A stretch of DNA of 64,000 bases from assembly GCA_951640165.1 (NCBI GenBank), contig OX621246.1, forward strand, positions 5,853,001-5,917,000, in the 5' to 3' direction. Positions 20,745 through 30,915 of the stretch are shown here, piece after piece. Below the pieces are notes generated by a model. That model worked only from the letters and a program-made list of their open reading frames with translations. It did no database searches and was not told the DNA's origin. The position numbers and the translations under genes are program-made. The DNA comes from Pseudoips prasinana (Eukaryota > Arthropoda > Insecta > Lepidoptera > Nolidae). The first letter of the stretch is position 1, and every line of letters begins with the position of its first letter.

Positions 20745-21240
20745 TCATCAACCGAATGACGTCCACTGCTTGACAAAGGCCTTGCCAAAAGATATCCACA
20801 AAGAGTCGTGTCCGTTTGAGGGATATGTCATAATTGCCACGCTTGGCAGACGGGTTGGCGATCACATTCACCCGTTCTCTGGGAGATATTCCCAGCTTTA
20901 AAATCCAGGATTGCTCAGAAATTAATAGCATTCAGCTGGCTGATCCTAAGTTTAAATCACCTAACAAAGTAGACATCTTGTTGGGAGCAGATATTTATGG
21001 TAAAATATTAAAAGAAGGTTTGCTTAAGAGTCCAAAAGGCTCTTCAATCGTACAAGACACACATTTGGGGTGGATTGTTTCAGGTTTTGTAGGCGAAGAG
21101 GAGAGTTCTCACAATCAATATAACGTAATTGTTAGTATGCATACGCAAGTTGAAGAAAATGATATGTTAAAAAGGTTGTGGAAATTCCCTTGGTTTGACC
21201 TATGCGCCCCCCGCAGGTTGAATTGAGGTAGAGATATTCT
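20745..21240 (+). repeat. R3 repeat interrupted by a BEL/Pao fragment
   Basis: The left part (gaatgacgtccactgcttga, gccacgcttggcagacgggt, tctctgggagatattccc) ends at about 20894. The right part (tatgcgccccccgcagg) resumes at about 21200. Compared with the intact copy at 22921-23145, only about a dozen bases of R3 are missing at the junction. Confidence 0.65.
20895..21200 (+). pseudogene. BEL/Pao retrotransposon pol fragment (protease region)
   Basis: About 100 codons in one open frame. It carries LADPKFKSPNKVDILLGAD and SSIVQDTHLGWIVSGF, the conserved D-I-L-L-G-A-D and T-x-L-G-W-I-x-S-G words found downstream of the protease active site in BEL/Pao Pol (DUF1758/peptidase A17 region). It runs into MLKRLWKF, where intact elements have a RFWE-like motif before the reverse transcriptase. 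There is no protease catalytic D-S/T-G, no reverse transcriptase, integrase or LTR. The open frame begins and ends in the flanking R3 repeat, so the apparent ATG at 20834 is not a real start. It looks like a captured scrap rather than an inserted element. Family assignment is fairly secure; origin mechanism is inference. Confidence 0.75.
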
Positions 21241-21770
21241 TTGCCTTCACCCACAAAGCCGCTATACACACCTTACTGTACAGCGCTAACCAATTAATAG
21301 GCCCGCTCATTTTTTATACTGTAATCAGTCAAAAATCGTGCATGACAAAGTTTTTAAAAGCCCTTAAATGGTGATTGAACGTTAGCAATTTTTTTTTCAA
21401 ACCTGTATTTATAATTGTAATTTCCAGACCATAGAAATAGCGTAACGTTTTCCGTATTTGTCTGGTAACCTCGTCTGGCCAGGTTAATACATTTTAGGTT
21501 CGTTTTGAAGGCCACTACCGCGGAAGTATAAGGTTCTGTTGCTATGTTGTCTAGTGTGGGAAACAAAGAACCAGAGATAAAGAAAAATGGCTAGATATAT
21601 AGCTACATATACTTATATCTATTACAATGAAATTGCCTCGTTGGATAGCTGTGGTTCCACTGAATTCTAATCTCGGAGCTGGTCCAAAAATTTTTATTAA
21701 GACTTTTCTGAAAAAAAAAGAAACCCAGCCGTTGCATTGAATCTGGAAGTTGGTGGTTTTACCCGTTCTT
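21241..21770. other. No recognised feature
   Basis: Unassigned. A 70-codon minus frame (21354-21566) has no recognisable similarity. Confidence 0.4.
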
Positions 21771-21900
21771 CTAAAAGCATGTTAAGTTGTCGATCTGGTG
21801 TGGTGCCTCCCCCCTCTCTTTCATAGGATTATTTCCTCTAAAAGCATGTAAAGTTGTCGATCTGGTGTGGTGCCTCCCCCCTCTCTTTCATAGGATTATG
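21771..21900. repeat. Recent 67-bp tandem duplication
   Basis: ctaaaagcatgttaagttg, tcgatctggtgtggtgcctc and ctctttcataggattat appear twice with an offset of 67 bp and only one or two differences. Confidence 0.88.
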
Positions 21901-22214
21901 GGAGAGAGGCAATGGAGTCCTCGGTTGGGTCCTGTTGATGAGATTCAACTAGGAACTGGTACACATTTCCCATATAGTAAAGCTCTTACGCAGCTTTAGT
22001 GTATGATAAATGTATACAAGGGACAAGGGACAGTGTTTGCGAGGACGAACAAGCTGAAGTTAGTGAACTACCAGTCAATAGACGGTGTTTGTTGGAAATA
22101 GATGTATAGTTTTATCATGTCTGGTAGTAACAGTCATATCGTCTCATAGTTTTGATAACCGACCTCGTACCACAAAACTTACAAACACATCTTTGGTGAA
22201 CTTTTTTACTGAAT

Positions 22215-22760
22215 GCTATTACTTTTTTTTATATATCAGAGGGTGACAAACAAGCAACTGGGTCACCTGATGGTAAGTGATCACCGCCGCCCATGGATAC
22301 TCGCAACACTAGAGGTGTCGCGGGTGCGTTGCCGGCCTTTAAAAGTCAGCAAACAAGTGTTTCTCACCACAATGAATTCTGGCGATATGGTAGTGCTCCT
22401 GCCTACGAAGCTGGCGGTCCTGGGTTCGAATCCCGGTAAGTGCAAATATTTGTGTCATGAGCACGAATATTTGTTTCCGAGTCATTTTCTATGTATTTAA
22501 GTATTTATCTATCTATATAAGTATTTATACCGTCGCCTGGTACCCATAGTACAAGCTTTGCTTAGTTTGGGGCTAGGATGATCTGTGTGACACTGTCCCT
22601 AGATATTATTATATTATTTCTTTATATATTAAAAAAAAAAAACATAACATTAAAATTAATAATGTTATTAATAAGGAATGTCTTCTGTAAGGTTGAGGTA
22701 CTTCCCCAGTCGGGCTGCTCTTTGAGCGAATGAACATAGCGTTCATTCGCTGCCTCTCTT
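22215..22760 (+). repeat. R2 repeat split by an S1 SINE
   Basis: R2 5' part at 22215-22385 (gggtgacaaacaagcaactg, gttgccggcctttaaaag, atgaattctggcga). The 3' part resumes near 22625 (attaataatgttattaataa, gctgctctttgagcga). At 22725-22750 this copy has a private hairpin gcgaatgaac-atagc-gttcattcgc where other copies read gcgattaaacgctatgccc. Confidence 0.7.
22386..22625 (+). repeat. S1 SINE, 5' truncated
   Basis: Starts at the tggtagtgctcctgcctacg part of the head, so half of the A-box region is missing. B box and full tail present. Inserted in R2. Confidence 0.85.
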
Positions 22761-22920
22761 ACCTCTATTAAGTGTATTTATGACCCACATATTGAAAGGA
22801 CATTTGCTTAAGTTAGTACTCTATTATAGATCCTGTAGTACCGTTGCTTACCTTCAGGCTAAAGCATTGAACTTATAATAAAAACATCAGATAACACTGT
22901 GGTACTATTGAAGTACCTAG

Positions 22921-23145
22921 CGATCATCATTACAGCTTAAATAAGTCCACTGCTGGACAAGCCTCCCTCAAGAATCATCTTGAGGGGATATGCCATAATC
23001 GCCACGCTTGGCAGGCGGGTTGGCGATCGCAGTATGATGGTCGTAGTACTCAGAAGGAAGCTGCTTCCCGTCCTCTGGTAGATATTCCCTCGGGTCGACT
23101 TCTACGCCCCCCACGGGATGAGATGGGGTGATGATATTCTGATTC
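22921..23145 (+). repeat. R3 repeat, most complete copy
   Basis: aagtccactgctggacaag, gccacgcttggcaggcgggt, tggcgatcgcagtatgat, cctctggtagatattccctc, gcgggatgagatggggtgat-type end. Reference copy for the fragments at 8352, 17483, 20745, 33700, 44719, 45184 and 62888. Confidence 0.65.
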
Positions 23146-23267
23146 TACCTAGCGACCTGACCTAGTGACCTGACCTAGCGATAGTACTATAATATTTGAA
23201 TGATTTCGATAGATTAGATCAACTTAACCAATTACTTTAAATTATCATTTAAGTAAAACTTCTTTAC

Positions 23268-23440
23268 GCCTCTTGGGGAGTAAGCTGGCGAATGCACGAG
23301 AGGGTTACGAAAAGTGTGACCGGGTGAGGCGAACGGAAGTTGAGAGGAAGATATAAGTTAGTTAAGATAGAAAGAGATATGTTTCGTATACTACTGAAGG
23401 GGCAAAAAAGAGAGGGGTGCGAGCACTAATACTCTGTTTG
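23268..23440 (+). repeat. Interspersed repeat R8
   Basis: cttggggagtaagctggcga, gttacgaaaagtgtgac, gaggcgaacggaagttgaga, agatataagttagttaagat. Mirror-oriented relative of 14050-14298. Confidence 0.6.
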
Positions 23441-23487
23441 GAGTTTTCCTACACTCGTGTGGTCTAAAGCACACTCGTTTTTTATAG

Positions 23488-23730
23488 TTTTTAGGGTTCC
23501 GTACTCAAAGGGTAAAACGGGACCCTATTACTAAGACTTCGCTGTCTGTCTATCTGTCTGTCCGTCTGTCACCAGGCTATCTCATGAACCGTGATAGTTA
23601 GACAGTTGAAATTTTCACACAATATTGGGGGCCCCCATACAACAAACGTGAATTTTTGCTTGTTTTTATAGATACGTACGGAACCTTTCGTGCGCGAGTC
23701 CAACTCGCACTTTGCCGGTTTTTTAATATC
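23488..23730 (+). repeat. Interspersed repeat R5
   Basis: tagggttccgtactcaaagg, gtaaaacgggaccctatt, tccgtctgtcaccaggct, gatagttagacagttgaa, cgcgagtccaactcgcactt. About 90 bp of the middle is missing compared with 243-560. Confidence 0.65.
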
Positions 23731-23934
23731 TTATATTGACCTCGTGTTACCTTAGTCTTAGGTTATAGATTTCGTAATCGTAGGCCTCTAAAGATCTATT
23801 CCCAAATAAGTTAATATCTATTAATTTAATCAACTATTTAATTGATTAATATACTATGCGTGTCCGTCTCGCGCTTAACCTGTTCTTTTATCTTAACATT
23901 TATTTTTATTACTTCATTAATTCAATGTACCTGT

Positions 23935-25285
23935 CTTTAAGTCGTTTATTTAAGCAGTTAACTCTTTAATGTTTATTTCTTACAAATATATAATATTAAT
24001 GGTTAGTACTAGGATAACTGTATTACAAACAATTATGGAAATATTATTAGGGCAATAAAACTGTCGACGAAGGTAACATTATGCAAACTGTGACGAGTAA
24101 CTCACAAGTTTTGAGTTACCATTCAGATTTTTAATATTTTTTTGTTATAAAGTAATTCTCAATGGCAGATGAAACATAAATATATATATATTATTTTTAG
24201 CATATTTATGTACCGAAAATTACTGTAGAAGCCTATATAATCTGTCGATTGTTCTAACTCCAAGAGTACGATTGCGGATGCACTAGTACTACTAAAATAA
24301 CTGAATTACAAAGAAATATAAATATTATAATGACAAGAAAACTGTCGACGAATTTAACATTATGCAAACTGTGACAGGTAACTCACAAGTTGTGAGTTAC
24401 CATTTAGATTTTTAATATATATTTTTTTGTGATACAGTTATTCTCAATGGCAGGCGAAGCACAAATATATAGATAGATAGATAAAGTACACTTTGTTGCA
24501 CCAGAAAACACAATATATTTTAGTTTTAGATTATATATTTACCGAAAATTACTGTAGAAGCTTATATAATCTGACGACTGTTCTAACTCCAAGAGCACGA
24601 TTGTTAATGCGCCGCAACAACTGTCACCCACTTTTACTTTTACTTTGGGTCGTTTATTTAGGTAGTTAACTCTTTAAGTGTTTATTTCTTACAAATATGT
24701 AATATTTATGGTTAGTACTAGAATAACTGTATTACAAACAAATATATAAACACTATTCTCAGTAGCTGCCACGTCATGCACTGCACGCTAGGGTAAAAAA
24801 AATTGACGATTCCACACAAATGTAATATTTTAACGGAATAAATGACTTTTGAATTTTGAATTTTGAATATGAAAATAAAACAATCGACGATGTTAACTTT
24901 ATGCAAACTGTGACGGGCAACTCATAGGTTGGAAGTTACCATTAAATTTTTAATATTTTTTTTTTGTGATACAGTTATTATCAATGGCAGACGAAGCACA
25001 AATATATAGTTTATTGGTAGCTTATATATTTTCTGCAAATAACTGTAAAAGCCTTATAAAATCACGACTGTTCTAAATCCAAGAGTACGACTGCGAATGC
25101 GCTGCGACAAACGTCGCCCATCCTTACTTTTTTACTTTAGGTCGTTTATTTAGACAGTTAATTCTTTAAGTGTGTATTTTTCACAAATATATATAATATT
25201 AATGGTTAGTACTAGGATAACTGTATTACAAACAATTATGGAAATATTATTAGGGCAATAAAACTGTCGACGAAGATAACATTAC
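23935..25285. repeat. Long-period tandem array (about 290-490 bp units)
   Basis: The words ggttagtactaggataactg (24001, 24711, 25204; degenerate at 24288), tatgcaaactgtgac (about 24081, 24360, 24900), gttattctcaatggca, aattactgtagaagc and gtcgtttatttaagcagtt (23941, 24650, 25140) recur in fixed order. One unit is short and lacks the gtcgtttattt part. The third unit contains an inserted LINE-like tail at about 24770-24870 (aataaatgacttttgaattt with TTTTGAA repeats). Confidence 0.8.
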
Positions 25286-25471
25286 ATACAATTGGAAGAG
25301 CTGCACCCGTTTTCGTGTATTAACGTAGAGCGACAGTTGCACAAAACATTCCTAAAACCCGAACCACTCATGTGTATGTATATCTCCACGTCAGTAACTG
25401 CCATGAGCCGAGGCTTAAAGCCATGAGGGGGTGCCCTTTGACGCAGGCTACTTAGTTTGTAGTCTTACTTT

Positions 25472-25563
25472 GACTGGCCGGTTGGCGTGGTTGGTAGCTG
25501 GCCTTTCACGACACACGTGCGTTCAAGCCCCACCCAGGACAGATATTTGTATGCTTCAACATG
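25472..25563 (+). repeat. S2 SINE, head only
   Basis: ggccggttggcgtggttgg, a mutated B box (gcgttcaagcccc), cccaggacagatatttgtat. It stops at a T run and is followed by an S3 tail. Confidence 0.65.
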
Positions 25564-25650
25564 TCTTTTTTTTGTTTTAAAAACGACCTCGCCCCCACTA
25601 GAGAATCTAAGCCCTGTGTCGCGGGGTACTTTACAAACATATAATATAAT
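25564..25650 (-). repeat. S3 SINE tail
   Basis: Plus-strand words gagaatctaagccctgtgtc and gcggggtactttacaaacat match the ends of the S3 copies at 1 and 3853. Confidence 0.6.
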
Positions 25651-25881
25651 ATCTAGGGACAATGTCACACAGATCATCCTAGTCCTAAACTAAGCAAAGC
25701 TTGTACTATGGGTACCAGGCGACGATATACATACTTATATAGATAGATAAATACTTATATACAAAGAAAACATCCATGACTCAAAAACAAATAATCGTAC
25801 TCATCACACAAATATTTGCACTGACCGGGATTCGAACCCAGGACCACCAGCTTCGTAGGCACTACCAACTAGGCTATGGTA
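25648..25881 (-). repeat. S1 SINE
   Basis: Near consensus; six bases of the aggagc segment in the head are deleted. B box ggttcgaatccc intact. Confidence 0.85.
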
Positions 25882-25904
25882 TAGACGGATACAAATTACA
25901 GTTT

Positions 25905-26040
25905 TTCCTGAGTTTAAGTGTATTTATCTATATAAGTATGTTTTTACAAAAGAAAAGTAGTATTATAGTATATCAGTTATCTGTTTTCCATAGTACTAGG
26001 TCTGCTTAGTTTGGAATCAGATGGCCGTGTGTGTTTTATA
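25905..26040 (+). repeat. S2 SINE, tail half
   Basis: gagtttaagtgtatttatc, acaaaagaaaagtagta, tatcagttatctgttttcc, ggtctgcttagtttgg, cagatggccgtgtgtg. Confidence 0.7.
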
Positions 26041-26253
26041 ACTACAACTACTAATCGTTGGTACCTATCGCCCCTGTGCAAAAACACTTAAAGCCGTTAG
26101 ACGTGTATCTGATATCTTTCCATCGGATCCTGAGACGGATAGAATAGAAAGTGTCCCTCTATTTGCGCACAAACCTGTGCACTATAATATGTCCTACGCA
26201 GATCTCTAGTATCCATAGATAGTCGACCATGAGTACATTATTATTGGTATCTA

Positions 26254-26562
26254 TCTATACATATAATTAAATCGTAGGAAAGTCAAAACTGTACATTGAA
26301 TATTTTTTTAAAAGGATACTTGGGGCGTGATCTACAACCGATATCGAAGCCAAAAATATAGTTTTTAGAATTTTTGTCTGTGTGTCTGTTTGTCCGGGCT
26401 AAACTCAAAAAGTACTGCATGGATTTACTTCAAATTTGGCATGAATATTACTCAGAGGTCGGGTCAACATATAGGCTATATATTATCACGCTATCACCTA
26501 CGGGGGAGTAGCTGTGATAATTTATAAAATTTAACGCGGGTAAAACCGCAGGGCACAGCTAG
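26254..26562 (+). mobile_element. Non-autonomous Helitron, long type, complete
   Basis: Starts TCTATACATATAATTAAATC after an A, ends ttaacgcgggtaaaaccgca + gggcacagctag before a T. The interior aaaactgtacattgaat, ggcgtgatctacaaccgat and aaaagtactgcatggattt defines the long type. 309 bp, no coding content. Confidence 0.82.
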
Positions 26563-26982
26563 TAGTAGATATTGACACTCCCCCGTCGATTTGCCTTTAA
26601 AACTGGATGTAGGTTGCTACTATATGTTCGTATAATAAAAACTTATCTTATAATCTCAAGTCTTTAACCCTCTAAAGTCATTAAACAAGCAAAGGGCGTC
26701 CACAATTACCTTCCGTAGTATGCCTTATATATTACCACTTTATGTTACATTAATTTGCAATAAAAGCACCTATGAGCAATAAAGTTCTTTAATTCGCTGT
26801 GCTCCACCTGGCTACTTCACCTGGGTGGGCATAAAAGGTTATCAATTAAGAGACCCGTCCATAGGGCACGCAGGTGGATTACAGACTGTAAATGCCAAAC
26901 GCGGTCGACCAAGTTGTCCAAAAACGTAAAAATATAGCTATATTTTGATTTATTTTAGTTGAATGTTGATAATGTCCCATCC
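26563..26982. other. No recognised feature
   Basis: AT-rich with no matched family. Confidence 0.4.
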
Positions 26983-27120
26983 TATTGACGGGTCTGTTGG
27001 CGAGATTAGTAGATACGCTGCCTTTCACGCCGCGGCGCCGCAGGTCGTGGGTTCGATTCCCACCCGGGACAGATATTTGTGTGCATGAACACGTCTCTTT
27101 GTCCTGATTCTGGGTGTAAA

Positions 27121-27123
27121 TTA

Positions 27124-27163
<40 letters not shown>

Positions 27164-27165
27164 CA
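27121..27165. repeat. (AT)n microsatellite
   Basis: About 20 TA steps in a row inside the S2 SINE, at the ctatatataagta position of the consensus. Confidence 0.9.
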
Positions 27166-27201
27166 AAAGATGAATAGTATATGTAGTATATCAGTTATCT
27201 A

Positions 27202-28845
27202 CACTCGCGAGCAACCAAATCGACTCAAGCCTTGTCGGCGCACACATACATTGATACAACTAAAATCATGAATGGAAATTATTAAAATGATATGTCATTC
27301 GAAAGCTTAAGATGTCAGCTTTAATTTGATATCATTATCATTGAAATCCATCCATCATTTTTGAAATAAATGATGTCTGAATGCAAGAGTAGGAAAAACG
27401 GGAATTTAGGAAAAAGGGTATGTGTCTCGTATTTGACAAATTAAACAAAAAAAATTAAAAATAAAATTATTTTATTTAAATCAGTATTTCGTATTGCCCC
27501 CTCTAGCCCTAATTACATCCCGCAGTCTGTTTTTCATGGACCTTATCAATTTTTTGACATTTTCTTGAGGAATGCCGTCCCACTCCTCTAATAATGCTGT
27601 CTTTAGCTCGTCTACGCTTGAAGGGACTGGATTTCTGGCCCGAACTCTTCTTTTAAGCTCGTCCCATAAGTGCTCGATGGGATTCATGTCAGGACTGAGC
27701 GCAGGCCAGTCCATCGTGCGTAATTCGACCTCTTGCAGAAACTGTCGAGTGACTCGTGCCGTGTGGCAGCGGGCATTGTCGTGCATTAACACGAAGTCTT
27801 CACCGACAAACCCTGCGTAGGGCACAACATGATCCAGTAGAATGTCGGTGATGTACCGATCAGCTGTTAGCCCGCCTCCTCGGCCGCCCCCAGGCACGAA
27901 AACAAGTTCGGTTTTTCCCTCTAAAGAGATACCAGCCCACATCATGCAGGAACCGCCGCCATATGCCACTGTTTCAGCGAAACAACATTGGGCAAATCGT
28001 TCTCCCGGACGCCTGTAGACTCGGCCTCTCCTGTCACTGCCATGCAGACACATTCTGCACTCATCAGTAAACAGGACCGATCGCCATTGCGCAACGCTCC
28101 AATTGAGATGCTCTCGAGCAAATTGAAGGCGCGCTTGTCGGTGGCCTGCAGTCAACTTAGGGCCCGTCGCAGGTCTTTTTGGCGTCAAGTTGGCTTCCTT
28201 CAAGCGTCTTCTCACTGTCCACTCGCTGACAGCCACTTGTCGTACACGTCTCAGTTCTTGCTGCACATCAACGCCCGTAAGGTGTCGATTGCGCAGCGAG
28301 GTTGAGACAATGAAGCGGTCGTCTCTCTCTGAAGTGCACCGGTGGCGGCTCGTTCTTGGTCTCCGATTGAAGGCACCAGTCTCTTGGAACCGTCTGTATA
28401 CTCGGGATACAGAAGACTGGCTCAAGTGGAGCTGGGCAGCGATTGCTCGCTGACTTAACCCTTGTTGCAACAAGGCAACAACTTGAGCGGCTTCTTCTGG
28501 TGTGGTATCCATGGGTTAGCGAAAACAAGGAATGCAATTTACGGAGATGTGTACCGGTCAACCTGTAACAAGCAACTGATAAGATAAACCGGAAGTGGGG
28601 GGTTTTATAGCGGGAGCAGGTAGCGCAAGTCGTGGATTCCTAAAGAGGTAATTTACGCTGACGGCCAATTAAAATGTGTCAATAAATCAGCGCTTAGTTT
28701 TTTTTAAGGTATTGATGTTAATTGAAAGCCTAATTCTTCAGCTTTCGAATGACATATCACTTTTGTAATTACCATTTATCGTTTTAGGAAAATCAATGTA
28801 TATGTGCGCCGTCTAGGCTTGAGTCGATTTGGTTGCTCGCGAGTG
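27202..28845 (-). mobile_element. Complete Tc1-like transposon, TA flanked
   Basis: 1644 bp. Both ends begin cactcgcgagcaacc, and the first 30 bases of the two terminal repeats are identical. Similarity continues imperfectly to roughly 110 bp (gatatgtcattcgaaagct is shared at the inner side). TA lies at 27200-27201 and 28846-28847. A single transposase gene on the minus strand fills the centre. Terminal repeats, target duplication and open reading frame are all intact, so this copy could be autonomous. Its coding part is clearly richer in G+C than the surrounding DNA. Confidence 0.95.
27481..28512 (-). CDS. Tc1-like DD34E transposase
   Basis: 343 codons, the usual length for Tc1 transposases, uninterrupted from ATG (28512) to stop. 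Residues 1-45 form a helix-turn-helix (QRAIAAQLHLSQSSVSRVYR) that should bind the terminal repeat. An RPRTSRHR linker at 51-58, equivalent to the GRPR-type motif, leads to a second helix-turn-helix near 60-110. The catalytic domain has D150 in LFTDE, D245 in MHDNARCH and E280 in SPDMNPIEHLWDE. The last two are separated by 34 residues, the DD34E signature of the Tc1 group. A glycine-rich patch at 208-214 (GGGRGGGL) sits in the expected flexible region. The enzyme is expected to cut its own ends in the nucleus and insert them at TA. The ATG is about 330 bp inside the right terminal repeat, and no nearer in-frame start is needed. All catalytic residues are present and there is no frameshift, so it is likely functional. 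A host-domesticated gene is less likely because the complete element surrounds it. Confidence 0.96.
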   Translation of the reverse strand: MDTTPEEAAQVVALLQQGLSQRAIAAQLHLSQSSVSRVYRRFQETGAFNRRPRTSRHRCTSERDDRFIVSTSLRNRHLTGVDVQQELRRVRQVAVSEWTVRRRLKEANLTPKRPATGPKLTAGHRQARLQFAREHLNWSVAQWRSVLFTDECRMCLHGSDRRGRVYRRPGERFAQCCFAETVAYGGGSCMMWAGISLEGKTELVFVPGGGRGGGLTADRYITDILLDHVVPYAGFVGEDFVLMHDNARCHTARVTRQFLQEVELRTMDWPALSPDMNPIEHLWDELKRRVRARNPVPSSVDELKTALLEEWDGIPQENVKKLIRSMKNRLRDVIRARGGNTKY

Positions 28846-28925
28846 TAGTTTCCATAGTACAAGCTCTGCTTACTTTGGGATCAGAGGGCCGTGTGTAAAT
28901 AATGTTTCAGGATATTATTTTTAAG

Positions 28926-29718
28926 TATTATTATTCCAATAACCTTGCAGTGTCATTCTATACATTTTGCCACTCCCGGTGCATACAGTAATCTGTTATG
29001 AGATTGTTGGCTTATTGTAGTGATTTTGTTTTATATTTTTTTATGACCAAACACGAATTAACACAAGCATTATCCTATTAAGTGACACTTAAACCTAATT
29101 GGTTTGAGAGATAAATTCAGAAATAGGCAATTAAATTAGATATGAATAAAATAATATTAATATAAAATAAAAAATACTTAACGATAACGGACAATATTAT
29201 ATTATATTAACATAGCAATTGTTCCTTTGTTTTATTTAGATGTGTTTTATTTTTAAACAGTGTATTTTTATAATTTTGTTTACCAATCACTTAGTTACCT
29301 AAAATTTCTATTAATGCTTTTTTATGCAAAAACGCTAACAACAGTGTTTTTATGTTTAATCTCTTCTCTTTTAAAATGTCAGTCAATCTATGCATACTAT
29401 TTATCTGCCGAAGTCTGTGAAGATCGGTCTATTCGACAGTCCCAGTTTGGTGATAGTTGGTGCCGTAGTCGTTTCCGCTGTATTTCCAAAGGTTTTTAGA
29501 CCAGCTTTTGTCAAGTCGTTTTATGAGTTATTTGGAGTGTTTTAGTTGCTTGATTTTGGTCCTGGCCGTGTTGCGGATTCCTTTTTAAGGTAAAGAAGTC
29601 CAAAGGAAAAAGTTATCCACTCATTGTTTGTGTCTTTTGAATAATATTATGGGTCTATAAGTGACCTCGTAGAACATTCTCTGATCAAATCGGAGACGTA
29701 CTTAAGAAAGGTCAGGTC
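28926..29718. other. No recognised feature
   Basis: AT-rich. A 79-codon frame at 29260-29499 has no recognisable similarity or signal. Confidence 0.45.
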
Positions 29719-29847
29719 AGAAGTACCCTAAACCGGCGAGCAAGTATGAAGAATATTGTGTCAGTAAACGAAGCGAAAGAGGTATGCAAGGATCGTGACA
29801 AATGGAAGTCCGTTGTCTCTGCCTATCCCTCTGGGAAACAGGCGTGA
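29719..29847 (+). pseudogene. LINE ORF2 C-terminal end
   Basis: 43 codons ending at TGA 29845-29847: ...LNRRASMKNIVSV, NEAKEVCKDRDKWKSVVSAY, PSGKQA. An EAKEVC.DR..W...V.AYPSGK ending is one I associate with lepidopteran non-LTR retrotransposons; clade not certain. No start or upstream domains, so a severely 5'-truncated copy. It is followed by tctatgtatgtatgta, the typical simple tail. The same end, split by SINEs, is at 19105-19800. Confidence 0.65.
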
Positions 29848-29904
29848 GTCTATGTATGTATGTATAAGTGAAACTTGATGACGAATTATAAGTTTTTACT
29901 TATA

Positions 29905-30122
29905 AGAAGCAAGGCAAGCCTTTACTATGGGAACTAGGCAACCGATAAACTCGATAAAAATACTTATAGATTTTAAATACATACATAATAAGAGATAAAT
30001 CGCATCCAGGCACAGAACAAATAGTCGTGCTCTTCGCACAAAAATATGTCTTGGATGGGGATCGAATTAACGCCCTCTGGTTTAGCCGTCAGGGTCGCTA
30101 ACCACTGGACCAGTACACCATA
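29905..30122 (-). repeat. SINE, family S6
   Basis: Minus strand: ggttagcgaccctgacgg head, B-box-like gttaattcgatcccc, gacatatttttgtgcgaag, tgtgcctggatgcga, then a tail related to S1 (ggttgcctagttcccatag, aggcttgccttg). Confidence 0.55.
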
Positions 30123-30737
30123 CCACTAGACTATTACAGTAGAACAGGCCAGTATCGTTTCGCCGAATTTGGCTAAAATAATCGGTGACATAATATTTCA
30201 AGGTAATTTACCTTTGCCTCATCTTAATCCCTAATAATGAATCATGCCGTCGCAACTACTTGCCATCATACCTGTTCACCTTAGGCCTTCGACTGGTGTC
30301 TATATTCTAATGTATGGATCGCAGCGAAACCTTAAACGATGATCTAAGCTCTCAACAATAATTCAAGTTTGCGAGTGATGTAACAGTCTCCATAAAGCAA
30401 TGCATTAATGCGATATTATATTATATTATATTATATTTCCTATTATCAATAACAAGCTCTATAAAACAACGTTTTGCATATAGACGTAACGTGATACCTG
30501 TACATTAATTATTCGATTTTGAATGGATTGTTCTAGATTGAGATGGTGCTGGACCATAAATATCTTGTCATGTTATTCTGAACTGGATTGCTTAAAGTCA
30601 AATGTTAACGACCTGCAGAATTACTCGTTAGACTAATTTTAGAAAAGTTTGATTGCGTTTGAAGCGGATTCGTTCTTCGTTCGAACATAAGGATTGATAG
30701 TTTTTTCAAGTCGGTTCAAAATTGCGATTATTAATTA
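30123..30737. other. No recognised feature
   Basis: AT-rich, with a short TTATA repeat near 30413-30436. Nothing else matched. Confidence 0.45.
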
Positions 30738-30915
30738 CTAGCTATGCCCTGCGGTTTTACCCGCGTTAAACTTCATAAAGTATAGGCCATGTGTCAATCA
30801 TAAAGTGTCAGCTTACTCCATATGAAAGTTTATTAAAATCGCTCCAGCCGTTTAAACGTGCATAAGTAACAAACATACACACTCACACAGTCACGAACTA
30901 ATAACATTAGTGTGA
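30738..30915 (-). mobile_element. Non-autonomous Helitron, short type
   Basis: Minus strand tcacactaatgttatt start, GC hairpin (cgcgggtaaaaccgc) and CTAG end, A|T flanks. Interior aaatcgctccagccgttta. Confidence 0.75.

Larger units (their letters stand above)
26983..28925 (+). repeat. S2 SINE split by a Tc1 element
   Basis: Left part 26983-27201: tgttggcgagattagtagat, gtgggttcgattcccaccc (B box), then an expanded AT run and tatcagttatct. Right part from 28846: gtttccatagtacaagctct. Excising the Tc1 element with one TA gives the usual ...ttatctagtttccatag... join, matching the variant seen at 34970-34980. Confidence 0.85.

Noticed and set aside
27572..28561. Overlapping frames on both strands within the Tc1 element
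   Set aside because: Shadows of the transposase gene, whose motifs and element context leave no doubt about the true frame.
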